A stretch of DNA of 64,000 bases from Gramella sp. Hel_I_59 (GCF_006714895.1 NZ_VFME01000001.1:434001-498000); one strand, 5' to 3'. Shown: positions 1 through 9,294, counted from the stretch's first letter. The notes: generated by a model not told the origin, from the letters alone. Numbers and translations are program-made.

Positions 1-464
1 GAACCATTCCGGTTTCAGGCCGGTATTCAGATCGCCAGAAGGAGGTTTATAATGCTGTAAATAAGGTAAAAAAGGAAGCGACCAAAATGCTGGTGCCGGG
101 AACTATGTGGAAAGAATATCATGTTGAGGTTGGTAAGATGATGACTTCTGAATTACTTGCGCTGGGACTTCTGGACAAAGCAGATGTTCAGAATGAAGAT
201 CCAGACTGGCCGGCATACAAGAAATATTTTATGCACGGTACTTCCCATCATATAGGGCTGGATACTCATGACTACGGAATTTTGACAGAACCTATGGAAG
301 CAAACCAGGTATTTACCGTAGAACCGGGAATCTACCTTCCTGATGAAGGCTTCGGAATTCGTCTGGAAGATGATGTGGTCATTCAGGATAAAGGAGAGCC
401 TTTCAATCTAATGGGAAATATCCCGATCGAGATCGAAGAAATCGAGGAGATAATGAATTCTTAG
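1..464 (+). CDS. pepP: Xaa-Pro aminopeptidase, 5'-truncated (C-terminal part)
   Basis: This is the C-terminal part of an M24-family metallopeptidase that removes N-terminal residues preceding proline. The open frame runs from base 3 without a start codon in the window, so the gene begins upstream. Visible M24 'pita-bread' features are the metal-ligand segment HGTSHHIGLDTHD, the EPGIYLP segment with a metal-binding Glu, and RLEDDVVI with the last Glu ligand. The order and spacing fit the end of the aminopeptidase P catalytic domain. The roughly 153 residues present are about one third of the usual 430-470. It is followed by a long hairpin. Prolidase is the close alternative, but the SHHIGLD form favours aminopeptidase P. 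Confidence 0.9.
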   Translation, partial: TIPVSGRYSDRQKEVYNAVNKVKKEATKMLVPGTMWKEYHVEVGKMMTSELLALGLLDKADVQNEDPDWPAYKKYFMHGTSHHIGLDTHDYGILTEPMEANQVFTVEPGIYLPDEGFGIRLEDDVVIQDKGEPFNLMGNIPIEIEEIEEIMNS

Positions 465-491
465 AAGAGTATTTTAGGAATTGAAGTTTAG

Positions 492-537
492 AAATACCGT
501 GAATACCAGCTAGATATCCTGGGATTCACGGTATTTT
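492..537 (+). terminator. long hairpin after pepP
   Basis: A 13-bp perfect stem (492-504 with 524-536, AAATACCGTGAAT) extends inward through a one-base mismatch into CCAG/CTGG (506-509 with 519-522), leaving a 9-base loop. A short T run follows. It is a plausible intrinsic terminator and ends only 12 bases before the next gene. Confidence 0.6.
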
Positions 538-548
538 AAATTTACGCG

Positions 549-1331
549 ATGATGAAACTACTATATAAAGACAACGAGATCTTTCATACGATTACGGGAA
601 CAGGCCACACGAAAATTCCCTTGGTCTTGCTGCACGGTTTCTTAGAAGATATGACGATCTGGTATGACTTTATAGAAGGCCTGGGAAAGGAACGGCAAAT
701 AATTTGCATAGACTTACCCGGTCATGGAAGGTCTAAAGATTTTTCAGGACCACATGGCATGCAGGAAATGGCAAATATTGTTGCTGCTGTTCTTAAAGAT
801 ATTGGAATACAACAAGTTAGCCTGGCAGGTCATAGTATGGGTGGATATGTTGGTTTGGAATTCCTCGATAATTTTCCTATGATGTTGAAGGATATCATGT
901 TGATTAATTCTACACCTTCTGAAGATACTGTAGAACGAAAAAAGATTCGGGACAGATCAATAGAAATTGTGGGAACCAACAAGGATGCTTTTATAAGTAT
1001 GGCAATTTCCAATTTATTTTCTGCGGAAAGTCGGGAAGTTTTTAAAGATGAAATTGATCGCTTAAAACAAGCTGCTTACAGGCTGAATATTGAAAATATA
1101 CAGCAAACGCTGAAAGCGATGCGAGATCGAAAAGATCATACTGTGACTTTGAAAAAATTTGAGGGGGGCAAAATGATTATTGCTGGTAAAGATGATACGC
1201 TAATTGAAATTACTGATATTCAGAAGCTAGCAACGGAAACGAATTCAGATCTAATCATTCTTGAAAAGGGTCATAATTCCTGGCTGGAAATGTCAGAAAA
1301 ATTATACAAAAACATGCTTTTTATCGATTAA
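549..1331 (+). CDS. alpha/beta hydrolase
   Basis: A 260-residue single-domain alpha/beta-hydrolase fold protein. The oxyanion-hole region is LLHGFLEDMTIWYDF (about residues 27-41), the strand ICIDLPGHGRS follows, and the nucleophile elbow is GHSMGG with Ser as nucleophile. A C-terminal GHNSW supplies the likely catalytic His, and the IIAGKDD segment the acid. The substrate cannot be told from sequence; relatives include esterases and the MenH-like group. Two ATG codons are adjacent (549 and 552), so the start is uncertain by one residue. No signal peptide is seen, so it is likely cytoplasmic. It has its own transcription unit behind the pepP hairpin. Confidence 0.85.
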   Translation: MMKLLYKDNEIFHTITGTGHTKIPLVLLHGFLEDMTIWYDFIEGLGKERQIICIDLPGHGRSKDFSGPHGMQEMANIVAAVLKDIGIQQVSLAGHSMGGYVGLEFLDNFPMMLKDIMLINSTPSEDTVERKKIRDRSIEIVGTNKDAFISMAISNLFSAESREVFKDEIDRLKQAAYRLNIENIQQTLKAMRDRKDHTVTLKKFEGGKMIIAGKDDTLIEITDIQKLATETNSDLIILEKGHNSWLEMSEKLYKNMLFID

Positions 1332-1403
1332 TTTAACCTTTTTATCGAAACATTAACTTTTTTTTATACTTTAGAGTCTTAGAAATCAGAAATTTATACA
1401 CCT

Positions 1404-1655
1404 ATGAATAAAAAACACTTTAGCTCGTTCTCTATTACAAAGGTTCATTGCAACTTGTTTGGTCATAAATTAAAAGTTTCTAAAAACATCACGAACCATG
1501 TTCATGAATACCAGTGCTGCAGATGCGGCATGGAAATGACCGATACTGCTGACGGACTACTCGCAAGACTTACACCGAAATTTAAAGAAACCAACGCCTA
1601 CCTGGCAAAAATCCATCAGAAAAGGCAGCAGGCATTTTATGCTGAAGCTTCTTAG
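1404..1655 (+). CDS. small Cys-containing hypothetical protein
   Basis: An 83-residue basic protein with no signal peptide. It carries a CNLFGHKL segment and a later CCRCGMEM pair, so three or four Cys plus His residues could form a small zinc-binding knuckle. The short C...GH...CxxCG pattern resembles small prophage-associated proteins of the DUF1660 type, but no other phage gene is nearby. The C-terminal half is helical and rich in Lys and Gln. Function unknown; it is considered real because of its ATG start, good codon use and lack of a competing frame. Confidence 0.6.
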   Translation: MNKKHFSSFSITKVHCNLFGHKLKVSKNITNHVHEYQCCRCGMEMTDTADGLLARLTPKFKETNAYLAKIHQKRQQAFYAEAS

Positions 1656-1823
1656 GGTTTTCGATTTAATTCGCTTTTACTTCTGATCAATATCTTTAGA
1701 ATCTTCCACATAATTCCTTTCGAGCTAAATCGAGGTAAAAATGTTGTCTTGACTTGTTCAATACGAGGCCGATCCCTAATCGAATTAGATCCGAAAGGTC
1801 TGGCCGAAATGGGGTTTCAGAAA

Positions 1824-2879
1824 TTAATCCTCTTCCTTATCCATTGAATTCCAACCTCTGGCGATTAGTGGTAATTTTTGATTTGCACGGGTAACCAGGT
1901 GCATGCCCTCATTTTCTTCAGTCATATGACCAATCACAGTTAAATTCGGGTTTCCTTTGATCTTATCGTAATCTTCCTGCGCAATGGTAAATAGCAATTC
2001 ATAATCTTCACCACCGCTTAATGCGATCGTAGTGCTATCGATATTGAATTCCTCACAAACTGAAATCACAGCAGGATCCAGCGGAATTTTCTCTTCGTAT
2101 AGATTGGCGCCTACTTTAGAGCTTTTGCAGATATGGATGATCTCAGAAGACAAACCGTCACTGATATCGATCATGGAACTTGGTTTAACACCAAGATCGC
2201 TTAGAAGCTTAGCAATATCTTTTCGGGCTTCAGGTTTTAATTGTCTTTCAATAAGATAGGTATACTGCTCAAGATCTGGCTGGGAATTTGGATTCGCTTT
2301 AAAAACTTCTTTCTCACGCTCCAGTACCTGAAGACCCATATAGGCAGCTCCAAGATCACCGGTTACCACGAGAAGATCGTTAGGTTTAGCTCCATCTCTG
2401 TAAGCAATATTCTCCTTTTTAGCGTGACCAATTGCTGTAACGCTGATCATAAAACCAGAAGTAGAAGAAGTAGTGTCCCCACCAATAACATCGACATTAT
2501 AAACTTTCGAGGCTAATTGTACCCCGGCATAAAATTCTTCCAGCGCTTCTACCGGAAACCTGTTCGACACAGCGATAGAAACTGTTACCTGGCTTGCGGT
2601 AGCGTTCATTGCATAGATATCAGATAAATTAACCATCAGCGCTTTGTAACCCAAATGTTTTAGTGGCATGTAAGCAAGATCAAAATGAACACCTTCGATC
2701 AAAAGATCTGTGCTTATTACAGTTTCTTCATCATCAAATTTCAGAACAGCAGCATCATCTCCAATAGCTTTGATCGTAGAATCAAGCTTCGGGCTAAAAT
2801 GCTTTGTTAAGTGTTCGATCAAACCGAATTCACCTAATTCTGAAAGGTTCGTCTTACTTTCCTGACTATTATCAAACAT
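1824..2879 (-). CDS. thiL: thiamine-monophosphate kinase
   Basis: ATP-dependent phosphorylation of thiamine phosphate to thiamine diphosphate, the last step of cofactor synthesis. The protein has the AIR-synthase/PurM-like fold: GEFGLIEHL at the N-terminus, IGDDAAVL (metal and nucleotide binding), STDLLIEGVHFD, VNLSDIYAMNA, VIGGDTTSS, and a C-terminal DISDGLSSE plus SGGEDYELLF. The frame is open up to 2909, but the ATG at 2879 is preferred: it starts just before the conserved region and leaves a -7-like box (2899-2906) outside the gene. About 351 residues, typical for the family. No other thiamine gene or TPP riboswitch is seen beside it. Confidence 0.95.
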   Translation of the reverse strand: MFDNSQESKTNLSELGEFGLIEHLTKHFSPKLDSTIKAIGDDAAVLKFDDEETVISTDLLIEGVHFDLAYMPLKHLGYKALMVNLSDIYAMNATASQVTVSIAVSNRFPVEALEEFYAGVQLASKVYNVDVIGGDTTSSTSGFMISVTAIGHAKKENIAYRDGAKPNDLLVVTGDLGAAYMGLQVLEREKEVFKANPNSQPDLEQYTYLIERQLKPEARKDIAKLLSDLGVKPSSMIDISDGLSSEIIHICKSSKVGANLYEEKIPLDPAVISVCEEFNIDSTTIALSGGEDYELLFTIAQEDYDKIKGNPNLTVIGHMTEENEGMHLVTRANQKLPLIARGWNSMDKEED

Positions 2880-2898
2880 GCAATGAAAATTTAGACTG

Positions 2899-2906
2899 CA
2901 AAAATA
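2899..2906 (-). promoter_or_regulatory. candidate -7 box of thiL
   Basis: On the minus strand this reads TATTTTTG, an exact match to the flavobacterial TAnnTTTG -7 element, about 20 bases before the preferred ATG. No TTG is found at the usual 17-23 base spacing, so support is partial. Confidence 0.4.
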
Positions 2907-3057
2907 CAAGAATAAAATGCAATTCAGAAGAAAGCATGAAAAGCTTCTGAAGCCGCAGAAATATTGCCTTGGTGACTACTGGAATTTCGATCGAAGACTT
3001 CTATGATTCAATTCTTAAAACATATTCCTAGTCTATGGTAAACCGCTTGTTTTATAG

Positions 3058-3065
3058 TATATTTG
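3058..3065 (+). promoter_or_regulatory. candidate -7 box of the suf operon
   Basis: TATATTTG is an exact TAnnTTTG match 31 bases before the first suf gene. The nearest upstream TTG (3047) is too close for a normal -33 element, so only half of the promoter is convincing. Confidence 0.5.
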
Positions 3066-3095
3066 CACTCAATTTAGAATTAATCTTTATAGCTT

Positions 3096-3425
3096 ATGAT
3101 TAAAGTTAGCGAAGAGGCTAAAAAGAAAATTTCCGTCCTCATGACCGAAGAGGGTTTTAATGCTACGGCAGACTATGTTCGGGTTGGAGTGAAGAGCGGA
3201 GGATGTTCTGGTTTGTCTTATGAACTTACGTTCGACAATAGCCAGGCTGAAGGCGATAAGGTCTTCGAAGATAACGATGTAAAGATCGTTGTTGACAAAC
3301 GCAGTGTGCTTTATCTGGCTGGAACTATTTTGGAATATTCCGGAGGATTAAATGGAAAAGGATTTGTTTTTAACAACCCGAACGCACAAAGAACCTGTGG
3401 ATGCGGTGAAAGTTTTTCACTGTAA
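3096..3425 (+). CDS. sufA: A-type Fe-S carrier, HesB/IscA/SufA family
   Basis: A 109-residue A-type carrier that receives nascent Fe-S clusters and passes them to apoproteins. It is a single HesB domain of normal length. The three conserved cluster-binding Cys are visible: one in KSGGCSGLSY (about residue 37) and two in CGCGESF near the C-terminus. It opens the SUF operon 51 bases before sufB, which favours the SufA role over IscA; erpA-type function is the alternative. Cytoplasmic. Confidence 0.92.
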   Translation: MIKVSEEAKKKISVLMTEEGFNATADYVRVGVKSGGCSGLSYELTFDNSQAEGDKVFEDNDVKIVVDKRSVLYLAGTILEYSGGLNGKGFVFNNPNAQRTCGCGESFSL

Positions 3426-3476
3426 AAATTATGTATCGGTTACTACCGATCTTTAATTTAATTAGAATTACGAAGA

Positions 3477-4922
3477 ATGGCATATACTGAAGACGATTTA
3501 AAGAAAGAGCTCGAAACCAAGGAATACGAATATGGATTTTATACAGATATAGAATCTGATACTTTTCCTGTGGGCTTGAACGAAGATATCGTAAGAGCAA
3601 TATCCAAGAAAAAGGAAGAGCCGGAGTGGATGACGCAATGGCGTTTGGAAGCTTACCGGGAATGGGAGAAAATGGAAGAGCCGGACTGGGCTAATGTAAA
3701 TTATCCAAAACCAGATTTCCAGGCGATCTCTTATTACTCTGCTCCAAATAAGAAACCGAAGTACGATAGTATCGATGATGTGGATCCGGAATTACTGGAT
3801 ACTTTTAAAAGACTGGGGATTTCTCTTGATGAGCAAAAGAAATTAGCCGGTGTTGCAGTAGATGTGGTAATGGATTCAGTTTCTGTAACTACAACTTTTA
3901 AAAAGACGCTTGCTGAAAAAGGGATTATTTTCTGTTCTATTTCTGAAGCGATCAAAGAACACCCAGAACTGGTTAAAAAATATCTTGGAACCGTGGTTCC
4001 GCAGAAAGATAATTTCTACGCTGCTCTTAACTCGGCAGTTTTTAGTGATGGTTCTTTCTGTTATATTCCGAAAGGCGTTCGATGCCCAATGGAACTATCA
4101 ACATATTTTAGAATAAACCAGGCAGGAACCGGTCAGTTTGAGAGAACACTGGTTGTTGCAGATGAGAGCAGTTATGTAAGTTACCTGGAAGGTTGTACTG
4201 CTCCATCCCGTGATGAGAACCAGCTGCACGCAGCAGTTGTAGAGCTTATCGCTTTGGATGATGCTGAGATCAAATACAGTACGGTACAAAACTGGTTCCC
4301 TGGAAATAAAGAAGGAAAAGGTGGAGTTTTCAATTTTGTAACTAAACGTGGACTTTGCGAAAAAGGGGCGAAGATTTCCTGGACTCAGGTAGAGACAGGA
4401 TCTGCAGTTACCTGGAAATATCCAAGCTGTATCCTGAAAGGTGATAATTCGGTAGGAGAATTTTACTCAATTGCCGTGACCAACAACTTTCAGCAGGCAG
4501 ATACCGGAACTAAGATGATTCATCTTGGTAAGAATACTAAGAGTACGATCATCTCAAAAGGTATTTCTGCAGGAAAATCTCAGAACTCTTATCGTGGTCT
4601 GGTACAGATCAACGGTAGAGCTGAAAATGCGCGTAACTTTTCACAATGTGATTCCCTTCTGATGGGGAATGAGTGTGGAGCTCATACCTTCCCTTATATT
4701 GAAGTTAAAAATAAATCTGCACAGGTGGAGCACGAGGCAACAACCAGTAAGATCGGTGAAGACCAGATCTTCTATTGTAACCAGCGTGGTATAGATACTG
4801 AAAAAGCGATCGCATTGATCGTAAATGGTTTCAGTAAAGAAGTATTGAACAAACTTCCTATGGAATTTGCAGTAGAAGCTCAGAAATTATTAGAGATCTC
4901 GCTGGAAGGTTCAGTAGGATAA
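3477..4922 (+). CDS. sufB: Fe-S cluster assembly scaffold protein SufB
   Basis: SufB is the scaffold subunit of the SufBC2D complex on which the Fe-S cluster is built. The 481-residue length matches the family. Recognisable segments are the N-terminal YGFYTDIES, the beta-helix core containing [11 protein letters not shown] and YLEGCTAPS, and the C-terminal [15 protein letters not shown] and GIDTEKA motifs typical of SufB rather than SufD. The Cys in EGCTAP and the acidic and Cys residues of the core are candidate cluster ligands. It sits between the A-type carrier and a lipoprotein gene, in the same direction as sufCDS. Confidence 0.97.
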   Translation: MAYTEDDLKKELETKEYEYGFYTDIESDTFPVGLNEDIVRAISKKKEEPEWMTQWRLEAYREWEKMEEPDWANVNYPKPDFQAISYYSAPNKKPKYDSIDDVDPELLDTFKRLGISLDEQKKLAGVAVDVVMDSVSVTTTFKKTLAEKGIIFCSISEAIKEHPELVKKYLGTVVPQKDNFYAALNSAVFSDGSFCYIPKGVRCPMELSTYFRINQAGTGQFERTLVVADESSYVSYLEGCTAPSRDENQLHAAVVELIALDDAEIKYSTVQNWFPGNKEGKGGVFNFVTKRGLCEKGAKISWTQVETGSAVTWKYPSCILKGDNSVGEFYSIAVTNNFQQADTGTKMIHLGKNTKSTIISKGISAGKSQNSYRGLVQINGRAENARNFSQCDSLLMGNECGAHTFPYIEVKNKSAQVEHEATTSKIGEDQIFYCNQRGIDTEKAIALIVNGFSKEVLNKLPMEFAVEAQKLLEISLEGSVG

Positions 4923-4946
4923 TTGATTCTGAAGACAACTTGATCG

Positions 4947-5327
4947 ATGAGAAGGTTTTTTGAAATAATGATCGTGGCTATTTTGCTCGTATCCTGTCAG
5001 GATGATGAACAAAAGGAACTTAATCCCGAACCTGTAACTGCTAAAGTTCAGGATAGTCTGGAAGTGCTTCAGGGAGACTATGTTTATGTAGCTGATGCTG
5101 CTGTACTACGAGGGGAGAATTTCGTGTATGGTGTTAAACAGGATTCCATTGCAATGCTACTTTCAGAAAAAGTAAGCGATTTGAAATCTGATGATTTTGA
5201 AATGATCCCGGTTCGTGTTAGAGCTAAGATCACGCCAAATCCCACACTGAAAGGCTGGGACGAGATCATCGAAATTAGGGAGATCCTGGAAATTTCAGGA
5301 GCCAGTGTTTCAGATTCAATAGAATAA
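4947..5327 (+). CDS. hypothetical lipoprotein inside the suf operon
   Basis: A 126-residue protein with a lipoprotein leader (MRRFFEIMIVAILLVSC, Cys 17) followed by an acidic spacer, so it should be anchored to an envelope membrane. The mature part is short, with the segment VPVRVRAKITPNP-like reading as VRVRAKI...LKGWDEIIEI, which suggests a small beta-rich domain. No family is recognised. It lies 24 bases after sufB and 52 before sufC in the same orientation, with no terminator seen, so it is probably cotranscribed with cytosolic Fe-S machinery, which is unexpected for an exported protein. Confidence 0.75.
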   Translation: MRRFFEIMIVAILLVSCQDDEQKELNPEPVTAKVQDSLEVLQGDYVYVADAAVLRGENFVYGVKQDSIAMLLSEKVSDLKSDDFEMIPVRVRAKITPNPTLKGWDEIIEIREILEISGASVSDSIE

Positions 5328-5379
5328 ATAAAAATAGAATATCAAACAGTCTGCATAGGCAGATTCAGAAATAACAGAC

Positions 5380-6129
5380 ATGCTTAAAGTAAAGAATTTA
5401 CACGCCAGTATTGAAGATAAAGAGATCCTGAAAGGAATTAACCTGGAAATCAAACCAGGAGAGGTTCATGCGATCATGGGGCCAAACGGTTCCGGGAAAA
5501 GTACCCTTTCTTCAGTAATCGCAGGAAGAGAAGAGTATGAAATGACTGAAGGTGAAATGATGTTCGAAGGGGAAGACCTGAACGAACTTGATCCTGAGGA
5601 AAGAGCGCACAAAGGAGTGTTCTTATCATTTCAATACCCTGTGGAAATTCCTGGTGTTTCTGTAACCAATTTTATTAAAACAGCGATCAACGCTCAAAGA
5701 AAGGCACACGGGCAACCGGATATGCCTGCGAATGATATGCTGAAAATGATTCGTGAGAAATCTGAAATGCTGGAAATCGATAGAAAATTCCTTTCTAGAT
5801 CATTGAACCAAGGTTTCTCAGGAGGAGAGAAGAAACGTAACGAGATCTTCCAGATGGCGATGCTTGAACCAAAATTATCTATTCTTGATGAAACAGATAG
5901 TGGACTTGATATCGATGCACTAAAGATCGTTGCAAATGGAGTGAATAAACTTCGCTCTAAGGATAACGCGGTATTGCTAATTACGCACTACCAGAGATTG
6001 CTTGATTATATCGTACCAGATTACGTGCATGTATTGGTAGACGGAAAGATCGTAAAGTCTGGAGGAAAAGAACTTGCTTACGAACTGGAAGAAAGAGGAT
6101 ACGATTGGGTAAAGCAGGAAACAGTTTAA
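5380..6129 (+). CDS. sufC: Fe-S assembly ATPase SufC
   Basis: The ABC-type ATPase of the SufBC2D scaffold; it binds SufB and SufD and drives conformational change. The 249 residues contain Walker A GPNGSGKST, the Q-loop in FLSFQYPVEIPG, the ABC signature GFSGGEKKR, and a Walker B ILDETDSGLDID, where the DETDSGLD form is characteristic of SufC. There are no membrane segments. It stands 46 bases before sufD. Confidence 0.97.
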   Translation: MLKVKNLHASIEDKEILKGINLEIKPGEVHAIMGPNGSGKSTLSSVIAGREEYEMTEGEMMFEGEDLNELDPEERAHKGVFLSFQYPVEIPGVSVTNFIKTAINAQRKAHGQPDMPANDMLKMIREKSEMLEIDRKFLSRSLNQGFSGGEKKRNEIFQMAMLEPKLSILDETDSGLDIDALKIVANGVNKLRSKDNAVLLITHYQRLLDYIVPDYVHVLVDGKIVKSGGKELAYELEERGYDWVKQETV

Positions 6130-6175
6130 TACTCGAGTCGAGAAATTGAATTGTTGAACTAGAAATTAGAATGTA

Positions 6176-7489
6176 ATGGAATTGAAAGATAAATTGGTCT
6201 CGTCATTTTTAGCCTTTGAGGAAAATCTGGACCCGAACGAGAATCTGGATACTTTAAGAAACGAAGCGATCAAAAATTTTGAAACGCTTGGTTTTCCTGG
6301 TAGAAAAGACGAAGACTGGAAGTATACCTCACTAAATTCGGTTTTAAAACACGATTATAGTGTTTTTCCGAAGAAAGAAGACGCGATCGAGTATCGTGAT
6401 ATCAAGAAATACCTCATACATGATATAGATACTTATGATCTGGTTTTTATCGATGGGATCTATTCTTCTCATCTATCGCAAACCACTCATGATAAGATCG
6501 ATGTTTGTTTGATGTCTGCTGCGCTTAACAAGGACAAGTACAGTGCGGTAATTGAAAATTATTACAATAAAGTTGCTCCAAAAACCAGCCTGAATTCGCT
6601 GAATACAGCATTTGCCAGGGAAGGAGCTTTTATACATATTCACAAGAATACTCAGGCAGATAAGCCTATCCAGATCATTAATTTTGCTACTGGAAATGAG
6701 TCTGCTCTAATGTTACAGCCTAGAAATCTGGTTGTTGTGGATGAGAATTCTCATGTGCAGATCATTGAAAGACACCAAAGTCTTACAGATCACCCGGTGC
6801 TTACGAACTCTGTTACCGAGATCTTTGCAGATAAAAGAGCGATCGTAGATTACTATAAAATCCAAAATGATAAAGCTTCAGCTTCATTAATTGATAATAC
6901 GTTTATCAATCAAAAATCTGAAAGCCACGTTTCTGTGCATACATTCTCGTTTGGAGGGAAGCTAACCAGAAATAATTTGAACTTCTACCAGAATGGAGAA
7001 CGTATAGATTCTACCATGAAAGGAGTTACCATTATTGAAGACAAGCAGCACGTAGATCACAACACACTGGTTCATCATATCGAGCCTAATTGTGAAAGTC
7101 ACCAGGATTACAAAGGAATTTTTGATGACAAATCTGTTGGGGTATTCAATGGTAAAGTTGTTGTAGAGAAGGAAGCACAGAAGACAAATGCTTACCAGTC
7201 TAACAACAATATCCTCGCAAGTGACAAGGCGACGATCAACTCGAAGCCACAGTTAGAGATCTTTGCAGATGATGTACGTTGCAGCCACGGGTGTACGATC
7301 GGGCAGCTTGATGCGGAGGCTTTATTCTATTTGCAATCCAGAGGTATTCCGCGTAAGGAAGCCAGAGGATTACTTATGTACGCATTCGCAAATAACGTAT
7401 TGGAAAGTGTAAAAATTCCGGAAGTGAAGAAGCGTATTAATAAGCTAATTGCGAGCAAACTTGAAGTCGATCTAGGCTTCAATCTATAA
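6176..7489 (+). CDS. sufD: Fe-S assembly protein SufD
   Basis: SufD is the partner of SufB in the scaffold complex and helps iron entry. It has 437 residues. The N-terminal helical part includes FPGRKDEDWKYTSL, typical of SufD, followed by the beta-helix core and a C-terminal domain with DDVRCSHGCTIGQLD and EALFYLQSRGI. The sequence is clearly divergent from sufB in the same operon, as is usual. It lies between sufC and sufS with short gaps (46 and 20 bases), consistent with one transcript. Confidence 0.96.
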   Translation: MELKDKLVSSFLAFEENLDPNENLDTLRNEAIKNFETLGFPGRKDEDWKYTSLNSVLKHDYSVFPKKEDAIEYRDIKKYLIHDIDTYDLVFIDGIYSSHLSQTTHDKIDVCLMSAALNKDKYSAVIENYYNKVAPKTSLNSLNTAFAREGAFIHIHKNTQADKPIQIINFATGNESALMLQPRNLVVVDENSHVQIIERHQSLTDHPVLTNSVTEIFADKRAIVDYYKIQNDKASASLIDNTFINQKSESHVSVHTFSFGGKLTRNNLNFYQNGERIDSTMKGVTIIEDKQHVDHNTLVHHIEPNCESHQDYKGIFDDKSVGVFNGKVVVEKEAQKTNAYQSNNNILASDKATINSKPQLEIFADDVRCSHGCTIGQLDAEALFYLQSRGIPRKEARGLLMYAFANNVLESVKIPEVKKRINKLIASKLEVDLGFNL

Positions 7490-7509
7490 ATCAATAAAAC
7501 TTTAAGAGG

Positions 7510-8748
7510 ATGAGTCAGTCAACTCAGGTCAGAAAAATAGATGTTGAAACGATCCGTCAGGATTTTCCAATTCTTGGACGTGAGGTGAATGGCTATCCAT
7601 TGGTTTATTTCGATAATGCCGCGACTGCGCAAACACCTAAACAGGTGATGAATGCGATCGTGGATTATTATTCGAATTATAATGCCAATATTCATCGTGG
7701 AGTTCATGCGCTTTCTCAGGAAGCGACAGATAACTATGAGCAGGCCAGGATTAAAATTCAGCAACATTTCAATGCTGAACATGCTCACGAGATCATTATG
7801 ACCTCGGGTACAACACATGGGATCAACCTTGTGGCGAATGGTTTTTCTTCTTTACTGAAGTCTGGAGATGAAATTCTGGTTTCAGCAATGGAGCATCATT
7901 CGAATATTGTGCCCTGGCAAATGCTGGCGGAAAAGACCGGTGCTAAGCTGAAGGTCATCCCGATGAACGAAAGAGGGGAACTAATCCTTGACGAATATAG
8001 GAACCTGATCACTGATCGCACAAAACTTGTCTTTGTAAATCATGTTTCCAATGCCCTTGGAACGGTGAATCCAATTAAAGAGATTATTGACATCGCTCAT
8101 GAAGCTGGTGCTGCTGTTTTAATAGACGGAGCTCAGGCATCGCCGCACATTAAAGCTGATGTTCAGGAGCTTGATATTGATTTTTATGTAGTTTCAGCTC
8201 ATAAGATGTGTGGCCCTACTGGTGTTGGAATGTTATATGGTAAACAGGAGTGGCTGGAAAAATTACCTCCTTATCAGGGTGGTGGTGAAATGATCGCTAC
8301 AGTAAGTTTTGAAAAAACGACCTATGCCGGTCTGCCTCACAAATTTGAAGCGGGAACACCTAACATTTGTGGCGGAATAGCTTTTGGAGCGGCCCTCGAT
8401 TATATGAACTCTATTGGCTTTGAAGAGATCGCTTCTTACGAAGATGAATTGCTTCAATATGCAACAAGCAGGCTGAAGGAGATCCAGGGAATGAAGATCT
8501 ATGGGGAAGCTGCCGAGAAGACGGCCGTGATTAGTTTCAACGTAGAGGGATTACATCCATACGATATTGGAACGCTATTAGATAAAATGGGAATTGCTGT
8601 TAGAACAGGGCATCATTGTGCACAACCGGTAATGGATTTCTTTAAGATTCCCGGAACAGTAAGAGCATCCTTTGCATTTTACAATACGAAAGAAGAGATC
8701 GATACATTTATGGAAGGGTTAAAAAAGGCTTTGATGATGCTGCAGTAA
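7510..8748 (+). CDS. sufS: cysteine desulfurase SufS
   Basis: A PLP-dependent class V aminotransferase-fold enzyme that takes sulfur from L-cysteine as an enzyme persulfide and passes it to SufE. The 412 residues show the PLP lysine in SAHKMCGPTG (Lys 232), the preceding DGAQASPH, and the catalytic Cys in RTGHHCAQP (Cys 370). This arrangement is the SufS/CsdA (group II) type, not IscS. It ends the first SUF block and is followed by a clear terminator at 8784. Confidence 0.97.
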   Translation: MSQSTQVRKIDVETIRQDFPILGREVNGYPLVYFDNAATAQTPKQVMNAIVDYYSNYNANIHRGVHALSQEATDNYEQARIKIQQHFNAEHAHEIIMTSGTTHGINLVANGFSSLLKSGDEILVSAMEHHSNIVPWQMLAEKTGAKLKVIPMNERGELILDEYRNLITDRTKLVFVNHVSNALGTVNPIKEIIDIAHEAGAAVLIDGAQASPHIKADVQELDIDFYVVSAHKMCGPTGVGMLYGKQEWLEKLPPYQGGGEMIATVSFEKTTYAGLPHKFEAGTPNICGGIAFGAALDYMNSIGFEEIASYEDELLQYATSRLKEIQGMKIYGEAAEKTAVISFNVEGLHPYDIGTLLDKMGIAVRTGHHCAQPVMDFFKIPGTVRASFAFYNTKEEIDTFMEGLKKALMMLQ

Positions 8749-8783
8749 TCGCGAACCTTCCTAATCAAATACAATATACTTAA

Positions 8784-8811
8784 AAGAGGCTCCAACATGG
8801 TGCCTTTTTTT
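8784..8811 (+). terminator. terminator after sufS
   Basis: AGGC/GCCT pairs flank an inner CCA/TGG stem with an ACA loop, interrupted by a T-T mismatch, and a run of seven to eight T follows. This splits the SUF region into a first unit ending with sufS and a second unit with sufE. Confidence 0.75.
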
Positions 8812-8839
8812 GTAATATGCTATATCTAAAATTCCAGTT

Positions 8840-9271
8840 ATGAAACTTTCAATACTATCTTTTATTCTAATATTCTTTGCTATTAATGACTGTTCTAACG
8901 ATGGTCAGGAAGAAATCAAATCTGTAAGCTATAAAACTTATACGCGCGGATCTTCTTCAACTTATACGATCACTTCGGAAGAGATCAAATTAAAAAGCAC
9001 TGGAGTTCAAACAAAGGAAAATTCAGAAGCAATCTCAGAGGAAGATTGGGAGATGCTCACTTCAGAAATTAAAAAAATTGATACCTCCAAACTGGAAGAT
9101 CTTGAGGCGCCAACAGAATCCAGGGCCAGTGATGCAGCTGCACATGCTGAACTAAGTCTGGTCATTGGAAATTCTGAATTTAATTCCTCCACCTTTGATC
9201 ATGGGAATCCTCCTGAGGCTTTAAAACCATTGGTGCAGGCTATTTTAAGATTGGCAGAAAATGTTGAATAG
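8840..9271 (+). CDS. hypothetical secreted protein, possible lipoprotein
   Basis: A 143-residue protein with a hydrophobic leader ending in INDCSND. The Cys at residue 18 could be lipidated, although Asp at -1 is a poor lipobox residue. The mature part is acidic and Ser/Thr-rich and carries a SYKTYTRGSSSTYTI segment. No family is recognised. It lies between the sufS terminator and sufE, and the promoter for sufE overlaps its last codons, so it is probably a single-gene unit. Confidence 0.65.
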   Translation: MKLSILSFILIFFAINDCSNDGQEEIKSVSYKTYTRGSSSTYTITSEEIKLKSTGVQTKENSEAISEEDWEMLTSEIKKIDTSKLEDLEAPTESRASDAAAHAELSLVIGNSEFNSSTFDHGNPPEALKPLVQAILRLAENVE

Positions 9272-9294
9272 CAGGTTAGCATGTCGTACTTTTG
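9264..9294 (+). promoter_or_regulatory. flavobacterial promoter of the sufE operon
   Basis: TTG (9264-9266), a 20-base spacer and TACTTTTG (9287-9294) match the flavobacterial TTG-N17-23-TAnnTTTG promoter exactly. The -33 element lies inside the end of the preceding coding region, and the box ends 14 bases before the sufE ATG. It allows sufE and its followers to be expressed apart from sufABCDS. Confidence 0.75.

Noticed and set aside
2241-2516. Plus-strand frame inside thiL
   Set aside because: It lies wholly within thiL on the other strand, has no domain, and is explained as a shadow frame.
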